This document shows positions 45,340 through 54,015 of a stretch of DNA of 64,000 bases, one piece after another. A program made the position numbers and the translations under genes. Origin of the DNA: Vicinamibacterales bacterium (GTDB taxonomy: Bacteria > Acidobacteriota > Vicinamibacteria > Vicinamibacterales > UBA8438); contig CATQHX010000008.1 of the NCBI GenBank assembly GCA_958296065.1, positions 1-64,000 on the forward strand. Reading direction: 5' to 3'. The notes under the pieces were generated by a model. The model was not told the DNA's origin. It did not search any database and saw only the letters and a list, made by a program, of their open reading frames with translations. How positions within the stretch are numbered: position 1 is the first letter of the stretch; each line of letters opens with the position of its first letter.

Positions 45340-45867
45340 CTATGATGCCTCAACTATCCCCAGATAGGGGAGGTGACGGTGTGCGCCGTCGCAATCGAGG
45401 CCGTATCCGACCACGAACCGGTCCGGAATGCGGAAGCCCACCAGGTCGACGGGCACCGTGGCCCGGCGCCGCGCAGGCTTGTCGAGGAGCACGACCGTGT
45501 CGAGGGTTCGGGGCTGCGCAGCGAGCAGGTGCTCGCGCAGCTTGTGCAGCGTCAGCCCGGTGTCCACGATGTCTTCCACTATCACCACATGCCGATCGCG
45601 AAGGTCCGAGTTGGGACCATGAACGAGTCGCGGCGTTCCCGAAGTGGTCGTGGCCGATCCGTAGCTCGCCATCCTCACGAAGTCGATGGTGACCGGCCGT
45701 GTCATCGCCCGGACGAGGTCGGCCAGGAACATGAAGCTGCCGTTGAGCACCGCGACGAAATGCGGTGTCTCGTCGGTGGGGAACCGGGTCGCGAGACTGG
45801 TCGCCAGCTCGGCCACACGGGTGCGAATCTGCTCGGCCGTGTACAGCGGCGTCGGCATCGCGGGCAT
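45340..45867 (-). CDS. hpt: Hypoxanthine phosphoribosyltransferase
   Basis: A 175-residue purine-salvage enzyme converting hypoxanthine or guanine with PRPP to the nucleotide. Motifs: AVLNGSFMFLADLVRAMTRP (pyrophosphate-binding loop), IDFVRMASYGSATTTSG (flexible loop), and the PRPP-binding HVVIVEDIVDTGLTLHKLRE. The end reads DLVGFRIPDRFVVGYGLDCD with GAHRHLPYLGIV. The start could be ATG 45,867 or ATG 45,858. A much longer frame upstream is antisense to the next gene and is not real. It ends 19 bp upstream of the lyase start, same strand. The promoter region is shared with the divergent DUF3179 gene. Confidence 0.93.
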   Translation of the reverse strand: MPAMPTPLYTAEQIRTRVAELATSLATRFPTDETPHFVAVLNGSFMFLADLVRAMTRPVTIDFVRMASYGSATTTSGTPRLVHGPNSDLRDRHVVIVEDIVDTGLTLHKLREHLLAAQPRTLDTVVLLDKPARRRATVPVDLVGFRIPDRFVVGYGLDCDGAHRHLPYLGIVEAS

Positions 45868-45963
45868 GATCGGGTTGATGCACGCGAGAGTACACCATCG
45901 GAACTGCGGGCTGGGACCGTCCGGTCCGCCGGTCCCGCGGGGTTGCGAGGGGAATCGGAGGGA

Positions 45964-47448
45964 ATGGGCATGAGACGAGCTTGTGCCGTCGTAGCGGTCG
46001 TCGCGTCGTGTCTCGCCGCCGGCGCGCCGGCGGCGGCGCAGCCGGTGGCGCTGGATGGGCATCCCGACATCCGTCTGTTCTTCCAGGCGATTGACTTGGA
46101 CGGCGACGTCGCCGACGCGGCGCTGGAGCAGATAGCGGCGCGTTGGCGGGACGGCTACGCGGGGATCATCTGGGACCTGGTGCGGTTCATGCGGCCACCG
46201 CGGCGACCGGGCTTCGGGCCGCCCAACCTGGGCGATCCCACGAATCCGGCCGGCGGCGGCCAACTGCGGTGGACGGAGCCGGAGCATCCGAGCACCCGTG
46301 TCTGGCGGCGGCTGATGCGGTTTCTCGAGGAGCAGTCGGGGCAGCGATTCCGCGGCGACATTCTCCGGGCGCACCAGTGGATCTGGGATCAGCCGTACGA
46401 TCCGCATCCCGACTACGGCTTCTTCAAGGGGCAGTGGTACGCACAGCTCGATCCCCGCTTCGCCGACTTCTTTCCGCGCCGGGTGTTCTCGTTGATCCGT
46501 CTGGACGAGATCGACTGGGGCGGGGTGACCGTCAACGGGATTCCGCCGCTGGAGTACCCCGAGCATCTGCCGGCCGGCGAGGCGGCCTATCTCGACGACG
46601 ACGACGTCGTGTTCGGGATTGCGGCAGGAGGGCAGACCCGGGCCTATCCGAAGCGGATCCTGGCGTGGCACGAGATGGCGCTCGATCGCCTGGGCGGCGC
46701 CGAGCTGACCATCGTCTACTGCACGCTGTGCGGTACCGTCATTCCCTACGAGAGCGTCGTCGACGGCGAGCACATCCGGTTCGGGACGAGCGGTCTGTTG
46801 TACCGGTCGAACAAGCTGATGTTCGACCATGGGACGCGGAGTCTCTGGAACACCTTCGAGGGGGTTCCGGTGGTCGGCACGCTCGTCGGCTCGGGCCGCC
46901 GGTTGACCCACCGGTCGGTGGTCACGACCACCTGGGGCGAGTGGCGCCGCATGCACCCGGAGACCACCGTGCTCTCCCTCGACACCGGGCACGAAAGGGA
47001 TTACGGAGAAGGCGTCGCCTACCGCGCGTACTTCGCGAACGACGACCTGATGTTCGACGTTCCGGAGCTGGACGACCGGCTCGACAACAAGGACGAAGTG
47101 CTGGTCGTGCTCCTCGAGGACGAGCGGGGCGATCGCCGCCCGCTGGCCATCGCCGCCGATTATCTGGAGGACCACCGCCTCCACGTGGAGGAGCATGGCG
47201 GGCGGCGCCTGCTTGTCGTGACGAGTCGCGAGGGAGCCAACCGCGTCTACGACGCCGGCTCGACGGCGTTCGAGCGGCTGTCCGGAGACCTCGTCGTGCT
47301 CGATGCGGAGGGGGGACGCTGGCGGGTAACGGAGGAGGCGCTCGTCCATGCCACGGACCCCGAACGGCGGGCGCCGAGGGTGGCGGCGCAGCGCGCGTTC
47401 TGGTTCGGGTGGTACTCGCAGTTTCCCGAGACGCGGCTGGTGCATTGA
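45964..47448 (+). CDS. DUF3179 domain-containing secreted protein
   Basis: A 494-residue protein. ATG 45,964 follows GGAGGG and starts a signal peptide (RRACAVVAVVASCLAAGAPA). The DUF3179 region spans residues about 190-400: VFGIAAGGQTRAYPKRILAW, HEMALDRLGGAELTIVYCTL and CGTVIPYESVVDG with a CxxC, GTSGLLYRSNKLMFDHGTRS, SLWNTFEGVPVVG. The CTLC pair and His residues suggest a redox or metal site, but no activity is established. It is divergent from hpt. Confidence 0.85.
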   Translation: MGMRRACAVVAVVASCLAAGAPAAAQPVALDGHPDIRLFFQAIDLDGDVADAALEQIAARWRDGYAGIIWDLVRFMRPPRRPGFGPPNLGDPTNPAGGGQLRWTEPEHPSTRVWRRLMRFLEEQSGQRFRGDILRAHQWIWDQPYDPHPDYGFFKGQWYAQLDPRFADFFPRRVFSLIRLDEIDWGGVTVNGIPPLEYPEHLPAGEAAYLDDDDVVFGIAAGGQTRAYPKRILAWHEMALDRLGGAELTIVYCTLCGTVIPYESVVDGEHIRFGTSGLLYRSNKLMFDHGTRSLWNTFEGVPVVGTLVGSGRRLTHRSVVTTTWGEWRRMHPETTVLSLDTGHERDYGEGVAYRAYFANDDLMFDVPELDDRLDNKDEVLVVLLEDERGDRRPLAIAADYLEDHRLHVEEHGGRRLLVVTSREGANRVYDAGSTAFERLSGDLVVLDAEGGRWRVTEEALVHATDPERRAPRVAAQRAFWFGWYSQFPETRLVH

Positions 47449-47536
47449 TTGCGGCCGGGCGACCGCTTGCCCGGGCATGGTGTGCCGGACCGCTCCGGAC
47501 CGCTGGATGTCACGCGGCGGCCGGGAGCTTGCGCCG

Positions 47537-48013
47537 CTATTCCCCGAACCTGAGGGGGACGTAGCCGGCGTCGGGAGTCCATTGCACCCGGCCCACCGCG
47601 CTGGATGCCCCGGGGCGGTGGAAGTAGACGAGCGCTTCGAGGAGCTCGGCCGTCGACGGCCGGAGCAACTCGCGGGCGATGGCGGTCATCTCGTCGAAGC
47701 GCTCCGTCTCCACGGTCACCATCAGCACCCCGGAGATCGAGTTGACGCTGACGACGCGCCAGCCGGGGCCAGCCATGACGGGATGGCCCGGTCGCGGGCC
47801 GGCGGAGGGGGGAGCGGGGCGTTGCAGTGCGTCGGCGCGGGGTAGGGCGGGGGCGTCCACCGGCGGTCGATCGGCGTCGAGCCGGTGCATCTGCACGGCG
47901 ACGGCGACGAGGCCGGTGAGAGTCGTGGCCGCGGCCGCTATCGCCAGCCGCGACAACAGGCGCGGCCGGCTCGACGCCCGGCCCGCCGGTCCCGGGCGCA
48001 CGGCGCCGTTCAT
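47537..48013 (-). CDS. Hypothetical membrane-anchored protein
   Basis: A 158-residue protein starting at ATG 48,013 (MNGAVRPGPAGRASSRPRLL). One transmembrane helix (LAIAAAATTLTGLVAVAVQM) and a proline-rich linker precede a C-terminal domain: WRVVSVNSISGVLMVTVETE, FDEMTAIARELLRPSTAELL and YFHRPGASSAVGRVQWTPDA. It is probably periplasmic, tethered in the inner membrane. The family is unknown. It is divergent from the peroxiredoxin-like gene. Confidence 0.6.
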   Translation of the reverse strand: MNGAVRPGPAGRASSRPRLLSRLAIAAAATTLTGLVAVAVQMHRLDADRPPVDAPALPRADALQRPAPPSAGPRPGHPVMAGPGWRVVSVNSISGVLMVTVETERFDEMTAIARELLRPSTAELLEALVYFHRPGASSAVGRVQWTPDAGYVPLRFGE

Positions 48014-48193
48014 CGGACGCCTCGCGCCGCCGCTCCGTTGCTTGCGGGCGTGGCCGTGGATTGCCGGCGAGCGTCGGGGCGGCTGGCCGAATGGGTCGGC
48101 GCTGCAATACTCTGTGCGGAATCGCGAGTCTCGGACGAACGTACGCATGCGCGGAATGATCCGCGCCTGTACTGGCAAAGGAGCTCGGGAAGC

Positions 48194-48724
48194 ATGAGAT
48201 CACTGCGCGTTCTGACTGCCGTCCTGGCCGTCGCCGCGTTCGGCGCCGGCGGTGTGCTGGCGGCGGACCTGGAGGTCGGCGACGTCGCTCCGCCGTTCGA
48301 GCTACGGGGCAGTGACGGGGCCATCCACACCCTCGCCCAGTACGAAGGCAAGACGGTGGTGCTGGCGTGGTTCCTCAAGGCCTTCACCGGTGGTTGAACG
48401 GCCGAGTGCGAGTCGCTGCGTGATTCCAGCGACCAACTCAACCAGTTCGACATTCAGTACTTCATGATCAGCGTCGACGACGCTGAGACCAACCGGCGGT
48501 TCGCCGAGTCGCTCAACGCGAATTTCCCCATCCTGAGCGATCCCGGCCGGGGTGTCGCCGAGGCGTACGGCGTGCTGAACGCGGGATGGTCGCTGCCCAA
48601 CCGGTGGACGTTCATCATCGGCCCCGACGGGAGGATCCTCATGATCGACAGGCAGGTGAGCATGTCGCGGGCGGGACAGGAGCTCGTCGCCAATCTTACC
48701 GAGCTGGGGGTGCCTCGGAAGTAG
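48194..48724 (+). CDS. Peroxiredoxin-like protein, probable selenoprotein
   Basis: A 176-residue thioredoxin-fold protein if the internal TGA (48,395-48,397) is read through. A signal peptide (RVLTAVLAVAAFGAGGVLAA) leads into DLEVGDVAPPFELRGSDGAI, then TVVLAWFLKAFTGG-TGA-TAECES. The TGA stands exactly where AhpC/TSA-type relatives have the peroxidatic Cys (FTGGCTAEC). Downstream the frame is fully conserved: QFDIQYFMISVDDAETNRRF, PILSDPGRGVAEAYGVLN and WTFIIGPDGRILMID. A stem-loop starts 14 nt after the TGA. The simplest reading is selenocysteine with a resolving Cys four residues later (U-T-A-E-C). A nonsense mutation is the alternative. It would be a secreted thiol/selenol peroxidase. Confidence 0.8.
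48412..48433 (+). promoter_or_regulatory. Candidate bacterial SECIS hairpin
   Basis: GTCGCTG and CAGCGAC form a perfect 7-bp stem around the loop CGTGATTC, which contains a GU near its 5' side. It begins 14 nt after the TGA, within the coding frame. Bacterial SECIS elements are hairpins immediately 3' of the UGA with a G/U in the apical loop bound by SelB, so position and shape fit. No comparative or experimental support is available. Confidence 0.6.
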
Positions 48725-48823
48725 GCCGCTCGGCCGTCCGAGCGGCGCGCATGCACAAGACCGCGAACGGCGGATGACGCCGGCAAGTCGTCCGCCGTTC
48801 GCCTTGGTGGGGAGGGCCGCCGG

Positions 48824-49018
48824 TCAGTTGGACTCGGGGCCCTCCGATTTCTCGTCGACTCGAATCTCGTCCTTGAAGCCACGGATTGCCTGACCCAGCC
48901 CCTTGCCGAGACCTGACAGCCGGTTGGCGCCGAAGATGAAGACCACGATGACGAGAATTATGACCAACTCCAACGGGCCGACCGGACCAATCAACGCGAG
49001 CATCAGTTCAGAGTGCAT
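48824..49018 (-). CDS. tatA: Sec-independent translocase protein TatA
   Basis: A 64-residue protein. ATG 49,018 follows GAGAGG. A single N-terminal transmembrane helix (PLELVIILVIVVFIFGANRL), the hinge and the amphipathic helix SGLGKGLGQAIRGFKDEIR lead to an acidic tail, the standard TatA/E layout. It forms the Tat pore with TatC (not in this window). A possible local client is the DUF1552 protein at 58.6-60.0 kb, whose start carries a twin-arginine. Confidence 0.92.
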   Translation of the reverse strand: MHSELMLALIGPVGPLELVIILVIVVFIFGANRLSGLGKGLGQAIRGFKDEIRVDEKSEGPESN

Positions 49019-49153
49019 CGGATGACCTCTCTCTACTTCTTCCGATTGTAGATCGATTCCTGCTCCAATCCCACTGGCCGGTCGAGACTTGCCGGCGACC
49101 GGCGTCCGGCGACCGGACGCCGGCCGACCTTTCATGTTAGGTTAGGCGGCCAG

Positions 49154-50671
49154 ATGACCGATACATCCGGATCCGACGTGCGGGCGGTCCAGGAAGCCCA
49201 GGCCCGTTTCGACGAGATGCGCCGGCGGGTCGGCTTGCTCCTCGGTCCGGCCCTGTTCCTGCTCGTGCTCGCGCTGCCGTTCGACAGCCTGTCCCCTGAG
49301 GGCCACCGGCTGGCCGCGGTCATGGCGCTGGTTATCGTCTTCTGGACCACCGAAGCACTGCCGCTGGCGGTCACCGCGCTGCTCGGTCCGGTGCTGGCCA
49401 TCATGCTCCGCGTGGCGCCGGTGCGGGAGGCGCTGGCGCCGTTCGCCAATCCGCTGATCTTCCTGTTCATCGGCAGCTTCATCCTGGCCCAGGCGCTGTT
49501 CGTGCACCGCGTGAACGAACGCATCGCCTACGGCGTGCTCTCGTGGCGTTTCATCGGCGCCCGCCCGACCCGCATCCTCGTCGCCTACGGTGCGCTCGCC
49601 GCGTTCCTCTCGGCCTGGATGAGCAACACCGCCACCACCGCCATGCTGGTGCCGATCGGCGTGTCGCTGGTCGTGTTCATGGAGTCCGAGGGGAAGCTGC
49701 CGAAGCACTACGGCACGGCGCTGATGCTGATGACCGCCTACGGCTGCTCCATCGGCGGCATGGCGACCCCGGTCGGGACTCCGCCCAACATCATTGCCAT
49801 CGGTTTCATCGGCGAGCAGCTCGGTGTCCGGATCTCGTTCGTGGAATGGATGCTGCTGGCCGTGCCGGTGACGGCCGTGTTCATGGCCATCGTCTTCGTC
49901 TACCTGAACTGGGTCGGACGGACCGGCGTCAAGGAAATCCCGGGCGCCGAGGCCATCATCGCGGAGCGGCAGCGCGCGCTCGGTCCCTGGAAGCCGGGCG
50001 AGCGGAATGCGGTAATCGCTTTCGGCGTGACCGTGCTGCTGTGGATCGGGCCGGGCCTGCTCCCGCTGTTCCTCGGCCGCGAGCACCCGTTCGCGGTGGC
50101 CGTGCTCTCCAGCGTGCCGGAAGCGGTGGCCGCGTTGACCGGTGCCATCCTGCTCTTTCTGCTCCCGGTCAGCCGCACGGAGCGTTCGACGCTCACGTGG
50201 AAGCAGGCGGCGCAGATCGACTGGGGCACCATCCTCCTCTTCGGGGGCGGACTCTCGCTCGGAACCCTGTCCGGCGCCACCGGTCTCGCGCAAGTGGTCG
50301 GGGAAGGGATCACCGGGCTCGTGCCGTCGAACGGCGTCGTGCCGATCACTTTCGCCGCCACGCTCTTTACCGTGGTGCTCTCCAACACGATGTCCAACAC
50401 CGCCGCCGCCAACATCGCGGTGCCCATCGTGATCTCCATCGCGGTAGCGGCCGGCGTCGATCCGATCACCCCGGCCGTCGCCGCGGCGCTCGGTGCGTCG
50501 GTGGCCGTGGTGCTGCCGGTCTCGACCCCGCCCAACGCCATCGTCTACGCGTCCGGCCGCATTCCCATTACCAGCATGATCAAGTACGGGCTGCTGATGG
50601 GATTCCTCGCCATCACCCTGGTGCCGATCGTGACGCTGGCGATGATGACCCTCGTGGGTATCGGCGGCTGA
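49154..50671 (+). CDS. DASS/SLC13-family anion symporter
   Basis: A 505-residue transporter with about eleven membrane segments. The two family hairpin signatures are present: SAWMSNTATTAMLVPIGVSL and VVLSNTMSNTAAANIAVPIV, both with SNT for sodium and carboxylate or sulfate binding. Further conserved regions are LIFLFIGSFILAQALFVHRV, TAYGCSIGGMATPVGTPPNI and VSTPPNAIVYASGRI. The substrate is a dicarboxylate or sulfate, not decidable here. It is divergent from tatA. Confidence 0.9.
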   Translation: MTDTSGSDVRAVQEAQARFDEMRRRVGLLLGPALFLLVLALPFDSLSPEGHRLAAVMALVIVFWTTEALPLAVTALLGPVLAIMLRVAPVREALAPFANPLIFLFIGSFILAQALFVHRVNERIAYGVLSWRFIGARPTRILVAYGALAAFLSAWMSNTATTAMLVPIGVSLVVFMESEGKLPKHYGTALMLMTAYGCSIGGMATPVGTPPNIIAIGFIGEQLGVRISFVEWMLLAVPVTAVFMAIVFVYLNWVGRTGVKEIPGAEAIIAERQRALGPWKPGERNAVIAFGVTVLLWIGPGLLPLFLGREHPFAVAVLSSVPEAVAALTGAILLFLLPVSRTERSTLTWKQAAQIDWGTILLFGGGLSLGTLSGATGLAQVVGEGITGLVPSNGVVPITFAATLFTVVLSNTMSNTAAANIAVPIVISIAVAAGVDPITPAVAAALGASVAVVLPVSTPPNAIVYASGRIPITSMIKYGLLMGFLAITLVPIVTLAMMTLVGIGG

Positions 50672-50856
50672 CCCGCGCGGCTTGGCCGCTCGGGTTGTCG
50701 AGAGGGCCCTTCTCGCGCCGTCCCGCAGCCGCTTGCGCGATCCGGCCGCCGAGCCCTATCGTGCACAGTATCCGACAGCGACGGGCATCCGCGGCGGCAG
50801 TGCGCGATTTCCGCCACGGATCCCGAGGACAGGCCCGGTTTCCACGGGAGGCAGAT

Positions 50857-51900
50857 ATGAGCAGGCGGCACTTGGCGGTGTGTGTGACGGCGGTGGCGCT
50901 GATGTCGGCGCCGGCGGTGGCGGCGGCCCAGGCTCCGGAGGGTTGGGAGGTCCCGCGCCTGGCCGACGGCCGCCCCGACCTTCAAGGGGTCTGGGCGAGC
51001 GATTCGGCGACGCCGCTGCAGCGGCCCGAGGAGCTGGGCGACCGCGAGTTCCTCACCGACGAGGAGGTGGCGGCGCTGGCCGGGTACGTCGACGAGTACT
51101 CGGCCGTCGGGGGCGACGCGGTCTTCGGCGAGACGCCGTTCCGCCGGGCGCTGGCCGCCCTGGCGGCGGAACCGGCCGACGAAGAGCAGGCTGCGAACCG
51201 GCCCCGGCGCCGATCGACCGGCAGCTACAACCAGTTCTGGATGAGCGGCCGCTGGTTCGAGAACCGCACGTCGCTGATCGTCGATCCGCCGAACGGGCGT
51301 CTGCCGGCCAGGACCCCGGAGGCGGAGGAGCGCGCCGCGCGGCAGCGGGCCGAGCGCACCTCTCCGCTGCCCGAGCGGCCGACGCTGGCCGACGAAATCG
51401 TGCGCATCGATCCGAACATCCGCTGTCTCGGCGGCGGTGTCCTGTTGAGCGGGCGCGGCTACAACAGCACCTACCAGATCTTCCAGACTCCCAGGCACGT
51501 GGCCATCCTGAAGGAGATGTACCACGAGACCCGGCTGATCCCGATCGGCGGCGCGGCCCCGACGCGGCATGGTCCGCCGAGCGTCGTCGGATCCTCGAAC
51601 GCGCACTGGGAGGGCGATACGCTGGTGGTGGAGACCGCCAATCTGTCGCGCGGAGCGAGCGGCTCGACGCGCGACGTGCACGTGACCGAGCGCTTCACGC
51701 GGGTGGGGCCGGAATTGCTGCAGTACGAGTACACGCTGGAGGATCCGGCCACCTGGACGCGACCCTGGACCGCGCGCATCTTCATGCGGCCGTCGCCGGG
51801 CACCGGCGTCGTCTACGAGTTCGCCTGCCACGAGGGGAACTACGCGATCGAGCACGCGTTGCGCAACGCGCGGTTCCTGGAGGCGCAGGAGGGGCAGTAG
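50857..51900 (+). CDS. Hypothetical exported protein, Acidobacteriota-type
   Basis: A 347-residue protein. ATG 50,857 follows GGGAGGCA and a signal peptide (AVCVTAVALMSAPAVAAAQ). The body begins WEVPRLADGRPDLQGVWASD, a phrase frequent in secreted Acidobacteriota proteins. It ends VETANLSRGASGSTRDVHVT, ERFTRVGPELLQYEYTLEDP and YEFACHEGNYAIEHALRNAR, which looks beta-rich. I know no activity for it. It lies convergent with the CocE-type hydrolase. Confidence 0.75.
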   Translation: MSRRHLAVCVTAVALMSAPAVAAAQAPEGWEVPRLADGRPDLQGVWASDSATPLQRPEELGDREFLTDEEVAALAGYVDEYSAVGGDAVFGETPFRRALAALAAEPADEEQAANRPRRRSTGSYNQFWMSGRWFENRTSLIVDPPNGRLPARTPEAEERAARQRAERTSPLPERPTLADEIVRIDPNIRCLGGGVLLSGRGYNSTYQIFQTPRHVAILKEMYHETRLIPIGGAAPTRHGPPSVVGSSNAHWEGDTLVVETANLSRGASGSTRDVHVTERFTRVGPELLQYEYTLEDPATWTRPWTARIFMRPSPGTGVVYEFACHEGNYAIEHALRNARFLEAQEGQ

Positions 51901-51991
51901 AGCGGCCGGCGCCACGGCGGCCGGTTCGCGTCGGGGCGGCCGGTTCCGGGCTGCGGCGGACTCGACCGCGTGCCGGGATTGTCGGCGACGC

Positions 51992-53914
51992 TCAGGGCGT
52001 CGGGACGACGGGCAGGACGACGTGCGACGGGTGGGCGGCCTCGTGGTGGATCGAGTTGTCCGCGAGGATCGCCCGCCGGTGCCGGCCGAGCGGTTCGCCG
52101 GTGTTCGGATTGACGTCGAAGCGGGGGAAGTTGCTGCTCGAGATGTCGATCCGGATGCGGTGGCCCGCCTGGAAGCGGTTGGCCGTCGGGAAGGGCTGGA
52201 TCTCGAACTCGTAGACCTCCCCGGGCGTCATCGGCTCCGGCCGGCTCGGCGAGTTCCGGTAGCGTGCCCGCAGGATGCCGTCCGTGATGTTCATGTCGAA
52301 CCCGGTAGGGAAGTCGCGGCTCGGCGGGTGGACGTCGACCAGCTTGACCGTGAAGTCGGTGTCGACGGCGGTCGACGACGCGTACAGCGTGACCGAGATC
52401 GGCCCGATGACCTCCACCGGCGCTTCGAGCGGATCGGTCTGGAAGACCACCACGTCGGAGCGCGTCTTCAGCGGCAGATACGGCGGCCGCGAGCCGTAGA
52501 AGCCGTTCTCCGATCCGCCCCGCAGGCTTCTGAACTCCCGCTCCCGCTGATCGTAGGCGCCCCGCTTGAGAACGCCCGAAAACGACCCGCCGATGGTCGG
52601 CACCGGGTGCGCTGGGTCGTAGGTGTAGGTGGTCGGCGGCACGCCGGCCGCCGGCGGGGTCGTGCGCAGCGTGCCGTCCGCGTGGAAGTAGTAGCGGGTC
52701 GGTTCGGCCTCCGGCAGCGGCCACTCGTCGGCGTCGCGCCAGTACCCGCCGTGGACCAGCCGGCCGCTCTCGTCCCGGCGTCCGTCGCCCGTGCCCATCA
52801 CGAAGAGCCGAATCGGCGGCCAGTCTTCGGCCCCGGTGGGCTGTCCTTTCAGGTGGCGGTCGAACCACTGCCGGTGCAACTCGCCGGCGAAGCCGGGCAG
52901 GGCCGCGTCCGGTCCGAAGTCCACGTCGCCGGCGTAGGAGCGGGTGTTCCCGCCGTGGGTCCAGGGTCCGACGAGCAGCCGCTGGGGTGCGGTCTTGACC
53001 GCCGACAGTCCCAGGTAGTTCTCGAACATGCTGCCGCAGTAGGGGTCGTACCAGCCGGCGACGTGCAGCATCGGCACGTCCGCCGTCCGCCCGTAGTAGC
53101 GGCGCCAGCTCACGCCGATGCGGTCCCAGTGCCGGAAATCGTCGTCCGGACCGTCGTCGTCCGCGCGCGTCAGTTGGGTGAGCACGTACTCCTCGAACTC
53201 GGGCGCCGCGGCGAGCGGGCTGAGGCCCGGCCGCAGGGGCATCGCCGCGAACCAGTCGGCCACATCCTCGGCCTCGAAGGCGGCCCGCACCACCGGGTCG
53301 GGCGAGACGCGGAGCTGGTCGAACGCCCAGCCGAGCTGCTGGCCCAGCTCGAACGCGCCGTGGTTGCGGACCTTGTGGGCCCAGGGGCGGGAGATTCCGC
53401 CCTGGTTCAACAGCAGCGCCCGCAGGTGCGGCGGGTTCATCTTCGCCGCGTCCGCCTGCGTGTGGGCGCCGTACGAGGTGCCGAACATGCCGACGTCGCC
53501 GGAGCTGTAGGGTAGCGCGGCGGCCCACTCGACCGTGTCGTAGCCGTCGGGGGCGTCGTAGTCGTGGTACTTCGAGAACGTGCCTTCCGATCCGTACCGC
53601 CCCCGCATGTCCTGGAGGACCACGACGTAGCCGCGCTCGACGAAGTACTGCGACCGTTCGACGAGCCCGCGCCCACTCTTGCCGTACGGTGTCCGCTGGA
53701 GCAGCACCGGCAGCGGTTCCTCGACCGGCATGCCGTTGCGGGCGGGGCGATAGACGTCGGTGGCGAGGCGGACGCCGTCGCGCATCGGCACCATGATGTC
53801 CTCGGCGAACAGCACCGCCCCGTACGTCGCGGGAACCGGGACCTGCGCTGGCGCACTGGTTGCGACTGCAAGCAGCGAGACGACGATAGCCGGGCCAGTT
53901 CGTGGTATCTGCAT
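51992..53914 (-). CDS. CocE/NonD-family hydrolase
   Basis: A 640-residue secreted serine hydrolase. After a signal peptide (IVVSLLAVATSAPAQ) the alpha/beta-hydrolase domain shows GVRLATDVYRPARNGMPVEE, RGYVVVLQDMRGRYGSEGTF, the nucleophile VGMFGTSYGAHTQADA, the Asp in VAGWYDPYCGSMFENYLGL and the His in LLVGPWTHGGNTRSY. The C-terminal X-Pro dipeptidyl-peptidase jelly roll includes VEVIGPISVTLYASSTAVDT and GHRIRIDISSSNFPRFDVNP. All triad residues are present. It could act on esters, amides or peptides. It reads toward the hypothetical exported gene. Confidence 0.92.
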   Translation of the reverse strand: MQIPRTGPAIVVSLLAVATSAPAQVPVPATYGAVLFAEDIMVPMRDGVRLATDVYRPARNGMPVEEPLPVLLQRTPYGKSGRGLVERSQYFVERGYVVVLQDMRGRYGSEGTFSKYHDYDAPDGYDTVEWAAALPYSSGDVGMFGTSYGAHTQADAAKMNPPHLRALLLNQGGISRPWAHKVRNHGAFELGQQLGWAFDQLRVSPDPVVRAAFEAEDVADWFAAMPLRPGLSPLAAAPEFEEYVLTQLTRADDDGPDDDFRHWDRIGVSWRRYYGRTADVPMLHVAGWYDPYCGSMFENYLGLSAVKTAPQRLLVGPWTHGGNTRSYAGDVDFGPDAALPGFAGELHRQWFDRHLKGQPTGAEDWPPIRLFVMGTGDGRRDESGRLVHGGYWRDADEWPLPEAEPTRYYFHADGTLRTTPPAAGVPPTTYTYDPAHPVPTIGGSFSGVLKRGAYDQREREFRSLRGGSENGFYGSRPPYLPLKTRSDVVVFQTDPLEAPVEVIGPISVTLYASSTAVDTDFTVKLVDVHPPSRDFPTGFDMNITDGILRARYRNSPSRPEPMTPGEVYEFEIQPFPTANRFQAGHRIRIDISSSNFPRFDVNPNTGEPLGRHRRAILADNSIHHEAAHPSHVVLPVVPTP

Positions 53915-54015
53915 TGCCGCTCTCCGTCACCGACCGTGATGCTCAGTCCACCCAGTTCTCCACGGCGAGTCGCGGCACTCTGGAAAGTGCCTGAGGTCGT
54001 CTTGAGAGGGAAAGG

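Noticed and set aside
45868..47478. Long minus-strand N-terminal extension of HPRT
   Set aside because: It is antisense to the DUF3179 gene and unrelated to phosphoribosyltransferases. The normal-length start at 45,867 or 45,858 suffices.
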